This document shows positions 36,581 through 47,218 of a DNA stretch of 64,000 bases, piece after piece. Each line of letters begins with the position of its first letter. The stretch's first letter is position 1. Where the stretch lies: positions 6,249,501 through 6,313,500 of the forward strand of contig NC_019682.1 of NCBI RefSeq assembly GCF_000316575.1, written 5' to 3'. The notes below the pieces were generated by a model. It ran no database searches. It was not told the origin of the DNA and worked only from the letters and a program-made list of their open reading frames with translations. The translations under genes and the position numbers were made by a program. This DNA comes from Calothrix sp. PCC 7507 (lineage in GTDB: Bacteria > Cyanobacteriota > Cyanobacteriia > Cyanobacteriales > Nostocaceae).

Positions 36581-37078
36581 ATGAAACTGCTTGCGACGAC
36601 TATCATCTCATTTTCCCTGCTTACTTTGGCGCTTGCTCATGCGGGTCAGACACAAGTTACATCAGACAATGACACACGGATAGTGGAGATCGCTCGGAAA
36701 GGTTCGCAGCCTTCTACTAGAGGATCAACCGAATATTTCACAGGTTCCGTCCGCATCGATCCCCTGTTTTCAGCACGCGACCCATCACGCACGGCTGGCG
36801 CTAGTGTAACCTTCCAGCCTGGTGGTAGGACAGCGTGGCATACACATCCACTAGGACAGACCCTGATAGTGACGGCTGGGTCTGGTTATGTCCAGCAATG
36901 GGGCGGACAAATTCAGGAAATCAAACCAGGTGATGTTGTCCGAATTCCGCCCGGACTGAAACACTGGCATTGAGCTACAGCCACCACAGCCATGACGCAC
37001 ATTGCCATTCACGAAGAACTCGATGGCAAACCTGTGGACTGGCTGGAGCATGTCAGCGACGAGCAATATCCCAACTGA
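36581..37078 (+). pseudogene. Second cupin gene, exported form, interrupted by an in-frame TGA
   Basis: The frame from ATG 36581 (GGAG just upstream) encodes a signal peptide (LLATTIISFSLLTLALAHAG) and a cupin closely similar to the gene at 35522 ([21 protein letters not shown]). A TGA at 36971-36973 stands exactly where the sister gene has the Gly codon of HWHGATATT. After the TGA the same frame continues as [20 protein letters not shown] and ends VSDEQYPN at 37078. One base change from GGA would repair it. As it stands the product ends right after the second metal-binding His cluster. Either a young pseudogene or a gene read through at low rate. Confidence 0.85.
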
Positions 37079-37135
37079 TCTTTGCATCTGGTGGTTTTAA
37101 AACCTTATTAGGTGAAGAATTAAAGGAAAAAAATC

Positions 37136-37909
37136 ATGACAACGAACGAGAATAGAAACTACACAGGAAAAGTTGCGTTTGTGACTGGAGCAGCGAACGG
37201 CATTGGTCGAGCTACGGCGCTGGCATTTGCCCGTGAGGGCGCTAATGTAGTGGTCGCCGACATTTCAGAACAGGGCAATCAAGAAACGGCACACATGATC
37301 GAAGAACTCGGCGGACGAGCGATCGCCGTCAAGTGCAACGTAACGCAAGCCGAGGACGTGAAGGCGGCTCTTTCCAAGACCATTGAGACCTTCGGGCGGC
37401 TGGACTTTGCTTTTAATAACGCTGGTGTGGAGCAGAAAAATACACCCACAGCAGAAATCGAAGAGGAAGAATGGGATCGGATCGTAGACATCGACCTGCG
37501 CGGCGTTTTTCTGTGCATGAAGTATGAAATTCCGCTGCTACTCAAGCAAGGGGGCGGCGCGATCGTGAACACATCATCGGGTGCTGGGGTCATAGGCATC
37601 AAGGGCGGAGCCGCATACACTGCCGCAAAACACGCCGTGATCGGACTCACCAAGTCGGCGGCTCTCGACTACGCCTCGCAGAACATCCGCGTCAACGCTG
37701 TTGCTCCCGGTTACATTGACACACCGATGATGGATCGCTTCACTGGCGGCACTGCTAAAGGAAAGGAGAAGGTGATTGCAGAGGAGCCAATTGGCAGGAT
37801 GGGTCAGCCCGAAGAGATCGCCAATGCCGTCCTCTGGCTGTGTTCAGACGCATCCTCCTTCGTCGTCGGACACACCTTAGTCGTCGATGGCGGTCAAACG
37901 GTGCAGTAA
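37136..37909 (+). CDS. Short-chain dehydrogenase/reductase
   Basis: A 257-residue classical SDR with NAD(P) motif TGAANGIG near residue 18, NNAG near 93, catalytic Ser in NTSSGAG and Tyr-x-x-x-Lys in YTAAKH, and the PG motif in VNAVAPGYIDTP. An Asp after the second strand (VVVADIS) favours NAD(H). AAGGA lies nine bases before the ATG. It is part of the oxidoreductase block downstream of the AraC gene, and codon use is GC-richer than in the host genes on both sides. Substrate unknown, an alcohol/ketone or aldehyde is likely. Confidence 0.93.
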   Translation: MTTNENRNYTGKVAFVTGAANGIGRATALAFAREGANVVVADISEQGNQETAHMIEELGGRAIAVKCNVTQAEDVKAALSKTIETFGRLDFAFNNAGVEQKNTPTAEIEEEEWDRIVDIDLRGVFLCMKYEIPLLLKQGGGAIVNTSSGAGVIGIKGGAAYTAAKHAVIGLTKSAALDYASQNIRVNAVAPGYIDTPMMDRFTGGTAKGKEKVIAEEPIGRMGQPEEIANAVLWLCSDASSFVVGHTLVVDGGQTVQ

Positions 37910-38585
37910 ACTACCCCACGGCTAGAAGCCGGGGGCTTTCAGTAGCCCTGATGTGATCTGCAAGGTTGCAAGACAACACCGAACCTCCGAGCGGATTTAC
38001 TGCCGCTCCAACGATTGAAATCACTTTTGAACCATTCTCATCAGCATCACAATGATTGCCGCAATGCCCACACTTGAACGACTTGCCAGAGCGATAGGAC
38101 TTACCTTTCACAGGATGGATGTGCAAGCACTTGTGGCAAGTCTGGCTGGTGTATGCCGGGTTAACTGTAATCAGCTTCACACTATACTTCACGCTCTTGT
38201 AGCTCAGAAATAATCGCAGTTGGAAGAAAGCCCAACTGTTAGAGCGTCTACGCTCCGTCTTGTTTCTCGGCAGTTCATTGGTGCGTTCCCGAATGCCCGT
38301 CAAATCTTCAGCGGATGTCTTGGTAGACGAGATTTTGAATCGTCGTCTTACTGAATATCCCTGGTTTAACCTGCTCATTGACATAGTTGCAAGCATCCGC
38401 AAACGCTTTCAGCAGTTCCTCAGCTTTGACGGCTTGTTCAGGAGTAGGTTGAAGCTTGCAAACTATAGTCAGCGTTTGTTCGATCCCATAAATATATCAC
38501 ATGTGAGGCAAATCATGAGTAGTTCAAGGCGGCTAAAGCCCGCAACCGCTTACCTCCCCAGGCTTAAAAGCGCGGGGCATCCGCT
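37910..38585 (-). mobile_element. Decayed IS200/IS605-type insertion sequence (tnpB only)
   Basis: The element begins directly after the SDR stop codon. Its right end holds the hairpin CCCACGGCT-AGA-AGCCGGGGG, which overlaps the 3' end of tnpB as is usual for these elements and their omega RNA; the left end near 38520-38585 holds GGCGGCTAAAGCCCGC and GCGCGGGGCA hairpins. No tnpA is present. The exact outer ends are estimated. Confidence 0.75.
37911..38487 (-). pseudogene. tnpB: tnpB with a large internal deletion
   Basis: Two parts of a TnpB (RNA-guided nuclease of IS605-type elements) are joined out of frame. The N-terminal part (38487 to 38308) reads EQTLTIVCKLQPTPEQAV, FADACNYVNEQVKPG and ends IQNLVYQDIR before a TGA. 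The C-terminal part continues in another frame as AEDLTGIRERTNELPRNKTE, LITVNPAYTSQTCHKC, the second zinc knuckle CGHC, and the RuvC-III Asp in CDADENGSKVIS, ending ATESPRLLAVG. Roughly 200 central residues, including the first RuvC part, are missing, so it cannot work as a nuclease. Confidence 0.88.
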
Positions 38586-38635
38586 CGTTTGTCAGTGAGG
38601 TTCGTCGCCAACCGTGACACCGTTGCGGGGAAAGC

Positions 38636-38722
38636 TACGAGCGTCTGCTGAACAAGGATGTGCGCTACGGCTTCGTCATCGACATGGCTCCGTTGAAGGC
38701 AGACGCGCCCAACCGAAGCTAA
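38636..38722 (+). pseudogene. 3' remnant of a zinc alcohol dehydrogenase gene
   Basis: The frame Y-E-R-L-L-N-K-D-V-R-Y-G-F-V-I-D-M ... L-K-A-D, ending with TAA at 38722, is clearly the tail of a YahK-like alcohol dehydrogenase. It matches the tail YDRLLKSDVKYRFVIDM of the complete gene at 39874-40932. The body of the gene is gone; the insertion sequence next to it is the likely cause. Confidence 0.85.
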
Positions 38723-38756
38723 CCCGCTAAATAAACCTACACATATGGAGAACTCA

Positions 38757-39818
38757 ATGAAACACCTCGTTCTAATACCAACCCTCTTGATTGGTGCAAT
38801 CTACGCAACGGTGGCATTTGCGCTCGACAAAGCACCCGTACAGCAGTCCGCTGTGGTCGAGGGGGCGGACAACTTCTATAAGAGCGACAAGGTGATCGTG
38901 CAGAAAGTTATGTTCAAAAACCAATACAACATGCAGGTTGTCGGGAATCTCTTCATTCCCAAAGCCTTGGATCAAAATGCCAAGAATCCGGCAATCATTG
39001 TCGGGCATCCAATGGGCGCAGTCAAAGAACAAAGCGCAAATCTGTATGCCCAAAAGCTGGCTGACCAGGGATTCGTCACCTTGTCCCTCGATTTGTCCTT
39101 CTGGGGGGAGAGTGAGGGGCAGCCCCGCAACGTTGTTTCGCCGGATATTTATGCCGAGGATTTTAGTGCTGCGGTCGATTTTCTGGGCACTCGACCATTC
39201 GTTGACAGAAACCGGATTGGCGTTCTTGGGATTTGCGGCAGTGGGAGCTTCGTCATCAGCGCCGCCAAGATTGACCCGCGCCTGAAGGCCATTGCGACGG
39301 TAAGTATGTACGATATGGGTGCAGCCAGCCGTAACGGGCTGAGGCATTCTACGACTCTCGAGCAGAGAAAGAAAGCGATCGCAGAGGCGGCTGAACAACG
39401 CTATGCCCAGTTCACGGGCGGCGAGATCAAATACACCGGCGGGACGGTGCATGAACTGAACGAGAACTCCACCGCCATTGAGCGTGAGTTTTACGATTTC
39501 TACCGCACTCCCAGAGGCGAACACACCCCCAAAGGTTCGTCGCCAAAGCTGACAACGCACCCGACGCTTACCAGCAACGTCAAATTCATGAACTTTTACC
39601 CGTTCGATGATATTGAGACGATTTCGCCTCGTCCCATGCTGTTCATCACGGGGGCAGATGCACATTCCAGGGAGTTCAGCGAAGATGCCTACAAGCGCGC
39701 AGCCGAGCCAAAGGATCTCTACATCGTTCCGAACGCGGGACATGTCGATTTGTATGACCGGGTGAACCTGATCCCCTGGGACAAGCTTGCATCCTTTTTC
39801 AATCAGCATCTCAGTTGA
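38757..39818 (+). CDS. Exported alpha/beta hydrolase with Cys-type nucleophile elbow
   Basis: A 353-residue alpha/beta hydrolase with a signal peptide (LVLIPTLLIGAIYATVAFA). The oxyanion loop region is IIVGHPMGAVKEQS; the nucleophile elbow RIGVLGICGSGSF puts Cys where most hydrolases have Ser, as in the dienelactone hydrolase/YcjY-like group. An acid is expected in ITGADAHS and the His in NAGHVDLYD. It may hydrolyse esters or lactones of aromatic or other compounds. I chose the ATG at 38757 because GGAG lies in front of it, four codons inside the first ATG at 38745. GC-rich, in the acquired block. Confidence 0.88.
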   Translation: MKHLVLIPTLLIGAIYATVAFALDKAPVQQSAVVEGADNFYKSDKVIVQKVMFKNQYNMQVVGNLFIPKALDQNAKNPAIIVGHPMGAVKEQSANLYAQKLADQGFVTLSLDLSFWGESEGQPRNVVSPDIYAEDFSAAVDFLGTRPFVDRNRIGVLGICGSGSFVISAAKIDPRLKAIATVSMYDMGAASRNGLRHSTTLEQRKKAIAEAAEQRYAQFTGGEIKYTGGTVHELNENSTAIEREFYDFYRTPRGEHTPKGSSPKLTTHPTLTSNVKFMNFYPFDDIETISPRPMLFITGADAHSREFSEDAYKRAAEPKDLYIVPNAGHVDLYDRVNLIPWDKLASFFNQHLS

Positions 39819-39873
39819 TAAGCGAGCAACTGACAAGAGCCACAGGAATATAAACAACTAGGAGTATCTATTT

Positions 39874-40932
39874 ATGTACAACGCCAAAGCTTATGCCGCA
39901 ACCAGTGCAACATCACCATTGGCATCTGACACGATCGCACGGCGCGATCCAACCGAACACGACGTGCAGATCGAAATCCTTTTCTGCGGCATCTGCCACT
40001 CCGACCTGCATTCAGTGCGTAACGAGTGGAGCGAATTCATGCCCACGGTCTACCCAATTGTTCCCGGTCATGAGATCGTCGGCCGCGTCACCAAGGTTGG
40101 CTCGGCAGTTACCAAGTACAAGACCGGCGACCTCGCTGCGGTCGGCTGCTTGGTCGATTCGGATGGTACTTGTCCTAATTGCAAAGCTGGCCTTGAGAAT
40201 TTCTGCCCGAACCTGACCCTCACTTTCAACTCCCCGGACAAGCACCTCGGAGGTGTCACCTATGGGGGCTACTCCGATAGCGTCGTCGTCGATGAACGCT
40301 TCGTTTTGCGCGTCCCCTCCAACCTCGATCTCGCTGGAGTCGCGCCACTCCTCTGCGCCGGGATTACAACCTACTCGCCCCTGCAGCACTGGGGAGTCAC
40401 CAAGGGCAAGAAGGTCGGCGTGGTCGGTCTTGGCGGACTGGGCCACATGGGCGTGAAGTTCGCCCGTGCATTCGGTGCCCACGTCGTCGTCTTCACCACC
40501 TCGCCCAACAAGAAGGAAGACGCGCTCCGCCTCGGTGCCGACGAAGTCGTCGTCTCCCGCAACACCGACGAGATGCAGAAACACGCTGGCAGCTTCGATT
40601 TCATCCTCGACACCGTCTCCGCCAAGCACGACATCAACGCCTATCTCAACCTGCTCCGCCTCGACGGCAACATCACCCTTGTCGGCGCACCCACCAAGCC
40701 CCTGGAAGTCTCGGCATTCAGCCTCATCATGGGTCGTCGCAGTCTCTCCGGCTCTAACATCGGTGGTATCACGGAAACTCAGGAGATGCTCGACTTTTGT
40801 GGCGAACACAATATCACCGCAGATGTCGAAGTCATCCCCATCCAGAAAGTCAACGAAGCCTACGATCGCCTGCTTAAGTCCGATGTGAAGTACCGCTTCG
40901 TGATTGATATGGCATCCCTGAAATCTGAATAA
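39874..40932 (+). CDS. Zinc-dependent alcohol dehydrogenase (YahK/cinnamyl-alcohol type)
   Basis: A 352-residue medium-chain dehydrogenase that interconverts aldehydes and alcohols with NADPH. Catalytic zinc ligands are in CGICHSDLH and PGHEIVG; the structural zinc is held by CPNCKAGLENFCPN; the Rossmann loop is VGLGGLGHMGVKFA; the C-terminus is YDRLLKSDVKYRFVIDM. The codon use is strongly GC-biased, with runs of C/G third positions (around 40480-40720), unlike the rest of the window, which points to recent transfer from a high-GC bacterium. A spaced operon with the aldo/keto reductase (27-base gap) is likely, under the AraC regulator. Confidence 0.95.
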   Translation: MYNAKAYAATSATSPLASDTIARRDPTEHDVQIEILFCGICHSDLHSVRNEWSEFMPTVYPIVPGHEIVGRVTKVGSAVTKYKTGDLAAVGCLVDSDGTCPNCKAGLENFCPNLTLTFNSPDKHLGGVTYGGYSDSVVVDERFVLRVPSNLDLAGVAPLLCAGITTYSPLQHWGVTKGKKVGVVGLGGLGHMGVKFARAFGAHVVVFTTSPNKKEDALRLGADEVVVSRNTDEMQKHAGSFDFILDTVSAKHDINAYLNLLRLDGNITLVGAPTKPLEVSAFSLIMGRRSLSGSNIGGITETQEMLDFCGEHNITADVEVIPIQKVNEAYDRLLKSDVKYRFVIDMASLKSE

Positions 40933-40941
40933 CCCAGCTAG

Positions 40942-41967
<1,026 letters not shown>

Positions 41968-42054
41968 GCAGCAAAAAATATGTTCTCTGGTTGCATTCCG
42001 TAGCTCACTAAGCAAGGCAGATAGCTGGGGCAGCGATAGACGAGAAAGCGCAGT

Positions 42055-42138
42055 ATGCGAGTTGGTATTCTAGGTTCGGGATTGATGGGCAGCAAACTCG
42101 GGACGCTCTTCGCCCGTGCGGGATATGATACCGTTTCA
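42055..42138 (+). pseudogene. 5' fragment of a Rossmann-fold (NADPH-F420-reductase-like) gene
   Basis: MRVGILGSGLMGSKLGTLFA followed by RAGYDTV is a perfect N-terminal dinucleotide-binding motif (GxGxxG) of NAD(P)-binding oxidoreductases. After about 28 residues the likeness stops and repeat DNA follows, so the gene is cut off here. This marks the right edge of the acquired block. Confidence 0.75.
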
Positions 42139-42179
42139 CCGAAGAAGCGGAGGGGCAGGGGGAAAGAATTAGAGACTAA

Positions 42180-42398
42180 TCATTTGTCCCTATTGCCCGT
42201 TCCCTGTTCCCTGTCACCTATTATGGGTTTGCTGAGGAAAAACCACCATAATTCTAGGGCAATCAATGCGAAACCAGCGATCGCCACACCAATTTTCAAC
42301 CATACAGGTTGCTCTATATAGCGAAATTGGCTTGTGTGTGATGTTTCGGTGAGTCCGAAACCTGCAAGGCTTACCCAAAAGATGGATTTACTGAACAT
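42180..42398 (-). CDS. Small membrane protein downstream of copA, probably truncated
   Basis: Seventy-two residues starting MFSKSIFWVSLAGFGLTET, one membrane span at about 33-52 (WLKIGVAIAGFALIALELWW) and a tail (DREQGTGNRDK) encoded by simple repeat DNA, so the natural C-terminus is missing. It is 19 bases downstream of the copper ATPase in the same direction. From memory, similar N-terminal anchors occur in cupredoxin-like proteins beside copper ATPases of cyanobacteria; if so, the copper domain was lost when the foreign block inserted. That identification is not certain. Confidence 0.45.
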   Translation of the reverse strand: MFSKSIFWVSLAGFGLTETSHTSQFRYIEQPVWLKIGVAIAGFALIALELWWFFLSKPIIGDREQGTGNRDK

Positions 42399-42417
42399 GG
42401 GCTAAATGCTTGTGCAA

Positions 42418-44721
42418 TTAAGAGGTGATTTTTGGTTGGAAATTACGCAGTCTCAAGGCATTGGTGACTACAGAAAGAGAGGAAAAAGCCATCGCGGCTC
42501 CGGCGATAATGGGATTGAGTAACCAGCCAAAGATAGGAAAAAGAATACCTGCGGCTATGGGAATCCCGATTATGTTGTAGATAAAGGCAAAGAAGAGATT
42601 TTGTTGAATGTTGCGAATAGTAGCGCGGCTAAGTTGAATAGCAGTGACAATTCCCTGTAAATCGCCGGAAATGAGGGTGATATCGCTGGCAGCGATCGCC
42701 ACATCTGTTCCTGTACCAATAGCAATCCCTACATCTGCTTGTGCAAGGGCTGGTGCATCATTAATCCCATCACCTACCATTGCGACAATGTGGGGATTGG
42801 GAAGAAGTTTCCCCAGTCCCCCTGTTTGCAAAGACTGAATAATTGCCGCTTTTTGATCTGGCCGAACTGCAGCAAAAACTCGCTTGATTCCTACTTGTTG
42901 AGCGATCGCTTCTGCAGTTTGTTGATTATCACCAGTCAACATTACTACTTCTAATCCTAACTTTTGTAGTGCTTTCACCGCAGATGCAGATGAGGGTTTC
43001 AAAGCATCAGCAATCCCCATGATGGCTTGTATTTCTCCATCTACAGCCATCCAAATCACAGTTTTTCCAGCAGTTTCCCAAGGTTCTTGATACTGTTGCA
43101 AAGCGTCTGTTTTAATTCCCAGTTCTCTTAACCAACGTTGTGTACCAATTTGTACAAGCTGTTCTGCAACAATACCTTGAACACCACTACCTGCATGAGC
43201 CACAAATTCAGTCACCGCAGACATTGTCTCCGACGTTGTTAAATTTATCTGTTGAGACTGGGCATATTTGACAACTGCTGCTGCTAAGGGATGTTCAGAA
43301 TTCTGTTCAATTGTCGCCGCTAACTGCAAAATCTTTAACTCATTTTGCTCGGCTGTGCCGTTGACTGTGACAATGTCGGTGACAGTAGGTTTCCCTTGGG
43401 TCAGTGTACCTGTTTTATCTAACACGATTGTTTGAATTTTATGTGCCAGTTCCAAGCTTTGAGCTAACTTAATTAAGATGCCATATTCTGCACCTTTGCC
43501 TGTTCCCACCATCACAGATGTGGGAGTAGCTAAACCCAAAGCACAGGGACAGGCGATAATTAATACACCCACCGTTGTGATTGTGGCTAGGGTGAGGTTG
43601 CCCATGAAGTTAAACCAGATGACAAAAGTGGCGATCGCGATCGCAATTACAGTCGGGACAAACCATCCTGTCACCTGATCTGCTAACCGCTGAATCGGTG
43701 CTTTAGAACCTTGTGCTTGTTGCACAAGTTGGACAATTTGCGCCAGAAAAGTATCCTTTCCTACTCGTGTGGCGCGCAATTGCAACACACCAGCACCGTT
43801 AATTGTCGCACCAATCACCTCATCCCCTGGCTGCTTTTTCACCGGGAGACTCTCACCCGTCACCATTGCTTCATCTACCGTCGAAGCACCCCCAATCACC
43901 TCGCCATCCACTGGTATTTTTTCCCCAGGACGCACCAAAATCACATCGTTGATTCTGACTTTTGCAATAGGAATATCCATTTCCACGCCATCGCGGATTA
44001 CCCTAGCGTCTCTGGCTTGCAGTCCTATAAGTTTGCGGATAGCTTGAGAAGTCTCTCCCCTAGCATGATTTTCTAGCGATCGCCCCAGGAGAATTAAAGT
44101 AATTACAATAGCGGCAACTTCATAATACACATGGGGTATCAAGCCCTGATCTAGAAAAAAGTCTGGGAAGAGCGTCACAAAAAAAGAATAGAGAAAAGCG
44201 CTGGCTGTACCCAACGAAATAAGCGTATCCATTGTTGCAGTATGGTGTTTAAAAGCTTTCCAACCATTGCGGAAAAAAGACCCCCCACACCAAAACTGCA
44301 CGGGTATTGTTAGTGCTAACTGTAGCCAAGGATGATGTAGAAATGCTGGGATGAAAGGTATATTCAACCCAGTCATCATCGGCAGTGACCCCAAAAACAG
44401 GAGAATACTAATTACACCCCCCACCATCACCTTTAAGGTAAGTTGACGCTGTGCTGCTAGCCTGTGCAAAACCTCAGCATCATCTTCAAGCATAAGCATT
44501 TCTGTTTCTAGAAGTGCGTCAGATGAGTATCCAGCCGCATTAATAGCAGCTTGGATGCTCTCCAAATTGGTTTGGCTTTGGTCATAATTGATACTTGCTT
44601 GCTCGGCTCCAAAGTTAACGTTGCAGTCCATCACCCCGGGAACAGAGAGAATCGCCTGTTCAATGTTATTGGCGCAGGCGGCGCAACTCATACCTCTGAG
44701 TTTGAGTGTGAGAGTATCCAT
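42418..44721 (-). CDS. copA: Copper-transporting P1B-type ATPase
   Basis: A 767-residue heavy-metal ATPase. The N-terminal metal-binding domain carries GMSCAACA; transport Cys pair is in [15 protein letters not shown]; the phosphorylated Asp is in [10 protein letters not shown]; the ATP-binding His-Pro is in EHPLAAAV; hinge [18 protein letters not shown]. Eight membrane spans are expected. The CPC motif with a Tyr/Asn and Met-Ser pair in the last spans ([19 protein letters not shown]) identifies the Cu(I) type. Cyanobacteria have two such pumps (CtaA for import, PacS for thylakoid); linkage to the Atx1-like gene suggests that it receives copper from that chaperone. Six bases separate the two genes. 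Confidence 0.95.
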   Translation of the reverse strand: MDTLTLKLRGMSCAACANNIEQAILSVPGVMDCNVNFGAEQASINYDQSQTNLESIQAAINAAGYSSDALLETEMLMLEDDAEVLHRLAAQRQLTLKVMVGGVISILLFLGSLPMMTGLNIPFIPAFLHHPWLQLALTIPVQFWCGGSFFRNGWKAFKHHTATMDTLISLGTASAFLYSFFVTLFPDFFLDQGLIPHVYYEVAAIVITLILLGRSLENHARGETSQAIRKLIGLQARDARVIRDGVEMDIPIAKVRINDVILVRPGEKIPVDGEVIGGASTVDEAMVTGESLPVKKQPGDEVIGATINGAGVLQLRATRVGKDTFLAQIVQLVQQAQGSKAPIQRLADQVTGWFVPTVIAIAIATFVIWFNFMGNLTLATITTVGVLIIACPCALGLATPTSVMVGTGKGAEYGILIKLAQSLELAHKIQTIVLDKTGTLTQGKPTVTDIVTVNGTAEQNELKILQLAATIEQNSEHPLAAAVVKYAQSQQINLTTSETMSAVTEFVAHAGSGVQGIVAEQLVQIGTQRWLRELGIKTDALQQYQEPWETAGKTVIWMAVDGEIQAIMGIADALKPSSASAVKALQKLGLEVVMLTGDNQQTAEAIAQQVGIKRVFAAVRPDQKAAIIQSLQTGGLGKLLPNPHIVAMVGDGINDAPALAQADVGIAIGTGTDVAIAASDITLISGDLQGIVTAIQLSRATIRNIQQNLFFAFIYNIIGIPIAAGILFPIFGWLLNPIIAGAAMAFSSLSVVTNALRLRNFQPKITS

Positions 44722-44727
44722 GTGGTT

Positions 44728-44922
44728 TTAGGCTGCTGGATAGCCAGCCGCAGCTAATGCTTCTTTGATCAGTGTTTCTGAGGCTTGAGTATCTACGCTG
44801 ACAAGCTTAGTTTGCGGATCGGCTTCAATCGTAGCGTTGACATCAACTGCTTTAAGTGCCTTGGTGATATTGTTTGCACAAACAGAACAAGACATGTTGG
44901 GAACTGTGAGTTTGAGTGTCAT
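44728..44922 (-). CDS. Copper chaperone, Atx1-like
   Basis: Sixty-four residues with the heavy-metal-associated fold. The Cu(I) ligands are in the loop MSCSVC near residue 10 (MxCxxC), and the sequence LTVPNMSCSVCANNITKAL and AAAGY-P-A-A end follow the cyanobacterial Atx1 pattern. It hands copper to the N-terminal domain of CopA encoded directly downstream. The stop codon is six bases from the ATPase start, an operon. An upstream MerR-type or other copper-responsive promoter is not evident. Confidence 0.92.
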   Translation of the reverse strand: MTLKLTVPNMSCSVCANNITKALKAVDVNATIEADPQTKLVSVDTQASETLIKEALAAAGYPAA

Positions 44923-45562
44923 AGGTTTAAGAGGGGGAAATATTTTTTCAAGACTCCATTTCAGGTTGACTTAACTTATATATCAGGCATTGTTGTTCAT
45001 GATTTTTGCCTGAGAGTCACCTCGATTTCATCTTAAACCCTCTATTCGGGTGGAGAGTCTAGCCTTCAGTACAAGTTTTTGGTGAAATAATGCAGTATGG
45101 TAATTGCGATCGCTATTAACCCGATGCAAATGTATTATCCAGGTCTTCAATCGTTGATATTGTTTATGCCGTAAGCTTTAAGCGATCGCTAACTCAAATC
45201 ACACCCCACCGCCTAAAATCTTTACTGGGACAGTTTGACCAGTGCGATCGCCGCCATTAAAAATTGTCAGCACATCACTTGCATCACTCACAATTGTGCG
45301 ATCAAACGTTATTAGTCATTTGTTAAGAGTCAAGGGTCATTCTCCCTCATTTCCCCCTGCCTCCTGTCTCCTACCCCCTGCCCCACTCTATAATCTTTGT
45401 CACATCTTCATTTTACTTTGTCATATCTTTATAACTCCACAGCATTGCTTCTGTGATAGCGTATAAACCGATGCTCAACAACTAACAGTAGATGACTGTT
45501 AACTGATGACTGTTAACTGTTAACCGTCAACCATCAACAGTTAATCTTACAAAATATTTATT
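44923..45562. other. Intergenic region with a possible gene remnant
   Basis: Several HIP1 sites and CCCCCTGCC-type low-complexity DNA. On the - strand, positions 45208-45306 read D-R-T-I-V-S-D-A-S-D-V-L-T-I-F-N-G-G-D ending in TGA, which looks like the end of a lost protein. No intact gene. Confidence 0.45.
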
Positions 45563-47218
45563 ATGCTTACTGATGCTCGTTTATTACCCGCAGACCAAGT
45601 TATTGAAACTGAAGTTTGTATTGTGGGCGCAGGCCCAGCAGGAATCACAATCGCCCGTGAATTTATTGGACACAAAACAAAAGTTTGCCTAGTGGAGAGT
45701 GGTGGACTTGATTTTGACCCCCAAACTCAAGCGCTGTCGGACGGTTTAACCGTTGGCGATCCTTTTTTGACAATTCTGGATACTCGCCGTCGCCAATTCG
45801 GTGGTAATTCTAACGCTTGGTCCATTAAAATTGGCAACGGGGAAATCGGTGTCAGGTATGCCCCTTTAGATGAAATTGATTTTGAGCAGCGAGACTGGTT
45901 TCCCTACAGCGGTTGGCCTTTCAACCGCACACACCTAGAGCCATTCTACGAACGAGCGCAGTCAGTTTGCCAAGCCGGCCCGTTTGCCTATCAGCCTGAG
46001 ACATGGGAAGACAAACAGACACAGCGTTTACCCTTGAATCAAAACCAAGTGGTAACAACAATGTTCCAATTTGGGCCTCGTGAAGCATTCAGCCACAAGT
46101 ATCGGGAGGAACTGAATCAAGCAGACAACATCACTGTTTACCTCAACGCCAATGTAGTTGAGATTGAAGCTAATGAGTCAGTGAACACAGCAACTCGTCT
46201 GCGAGTTGCTTGTTTTGGAGGAAAACAGTTTTGGATAGCCGCCAAGGTGTTTATCATCGCCAAAGGTGGACTAGAAAATCCGCGTCTATTATTAATGTCT
46301 AATCGTCAGCAAACAGCTGGCTTGGGTAATGGACATGATTTAGTCGGCAGATTTTTTATGGATCATCCCCTAGTTGAAGGTGGCTTATTTATCCCTGCTG
46401 ACCCCAACTTGTTTAACACCACAGCTTTGTATGATTTACGTCGAGTGAAAGATGTTGCTGTATTGGGTCATCTCAAACTTTCAAAAGAAACAATGCAGCG
46501 TGAGCAATTAGTCAACATTAGCGCTGTTTTGTTTCCCCGCCCTAGTTGGCGACAGTGGAAAGCGGTTGAGTCCTTTAAAATTCTAGCCGAGTCGCTCATC
46601 AAGGGACAAATCCCACCAGAAAGCTGGCACCATTTTCTCAATACAGTTAGTGGGATTGATTATGTAGCGCTTGCAAGCTACTTAGCAGCTACTAAACATC
46701 AGTCTTTATTGCACGGATTTGGCAGAGGCGGATGGTCAGAACTGCCTAATAATCAACGCAGGTTTCAGGTATTTCAAGTAGTGCATCAAGTAGAGCAATT
46801 ACCCAATCCGGCTAACCGAGTTTTGCTCGGTCAAGAACGAGATGCATTAGGCTGCCAAAAGTTAGAATTACACTGGCATTGGGAAGCTGAAAATGGCCGT
46901 AAAATTGGCCGGGTTCAAGAAATAATCGCGCAGGAAATTGCTCGTTCTGGCTTAGGTGAGTTTCAAATTGATCGCCAAGAAGGTCTTCCTCGGCTGGGTA
47001 TACCTAGTGGTACTGCTCATCATATGGGAACAACTCGGATGCATGTTGACCCTAAGCAGGGAGTTGTTGATGAAAATTGCCGAGTTCATGGTGTTTCTAA
47101 TTTATTCATGGCGGGTAGCTCTGTTTTTCCTACAGGAGGATATGCTAACCCCACGCTGACAATTGTGGCGCTTTCAATTCGCTTGGCAGATAAAATCAAG
47201 AAAGAACTAAGTAAGTAA
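45563..47218 (+). CDS. GMC-family FAD-dependent oxidoreductase
   Basis: A 551-residue glucose-methanol-choline type flavoenzyme. The FAD-binding loop is CIVGAGPAGITIAREF near residue 20; FGGNSNAW lies near 95; the C-terminal GMC block is GTAHHMGTTRMHVDPKQGVV with catalytic His and NLFMAGSSVFPTGGYANPTL. No signal peptide. Members oxidise primary or secondary alcohols or sugars, and those of this subgroup are common near glycolipid or sugar genes in cyanobacteria. It lies on the + strand, converging on the hgl operon, separated by about 1 kb of repeats. The substrate is unknown. Confidence 0.9.
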   Translation: MLTDARLLPADQVIETEVCIVGAGPAGITIAREFIGHKTKVCLVESGGLDFDPQTQALSDGLTVGDPFLTILDTRRRQFGGNSNAWSIKIGNGEIGVRYAPLDEIDFEQRDWFPYSGWPFNRTHLEPFYERAQSVCQAGPFAYQPETWEDKQTQRLPLNQNQVVTTMFQFGPREAFSHKYREELNQADNITVYLNANVVEIEANESVNTATRLRVACFGGKQFWIAAKVFIIAKGGLENPRLLLMSNRQQTAGLGNGHDLVGRFFMDHPLVEGGLFIPADPNLFNTTALYDLRRVKDVAVLGHLKLSKETMQREQLVNISAVLFPRPSWRQWKAVESFKILAESLIKGQIPPESWHHFLNTVSGIDYVALASYLAATKHQSLLHGFGRGGWSELPNNQRRFQVFQVVHQVEQLPNPANRVLLGQERDALGCQKLELHWHWEAENGRKIGRVQEIIAQEIARSGLGEFQIDRQEGLPRLGIPSGTAHHMGTTRMHVDPKQGVVDENCRVHGVSNLFMAGSSVFPTGGYANPTLTIVALSIRLADKIKKELSK

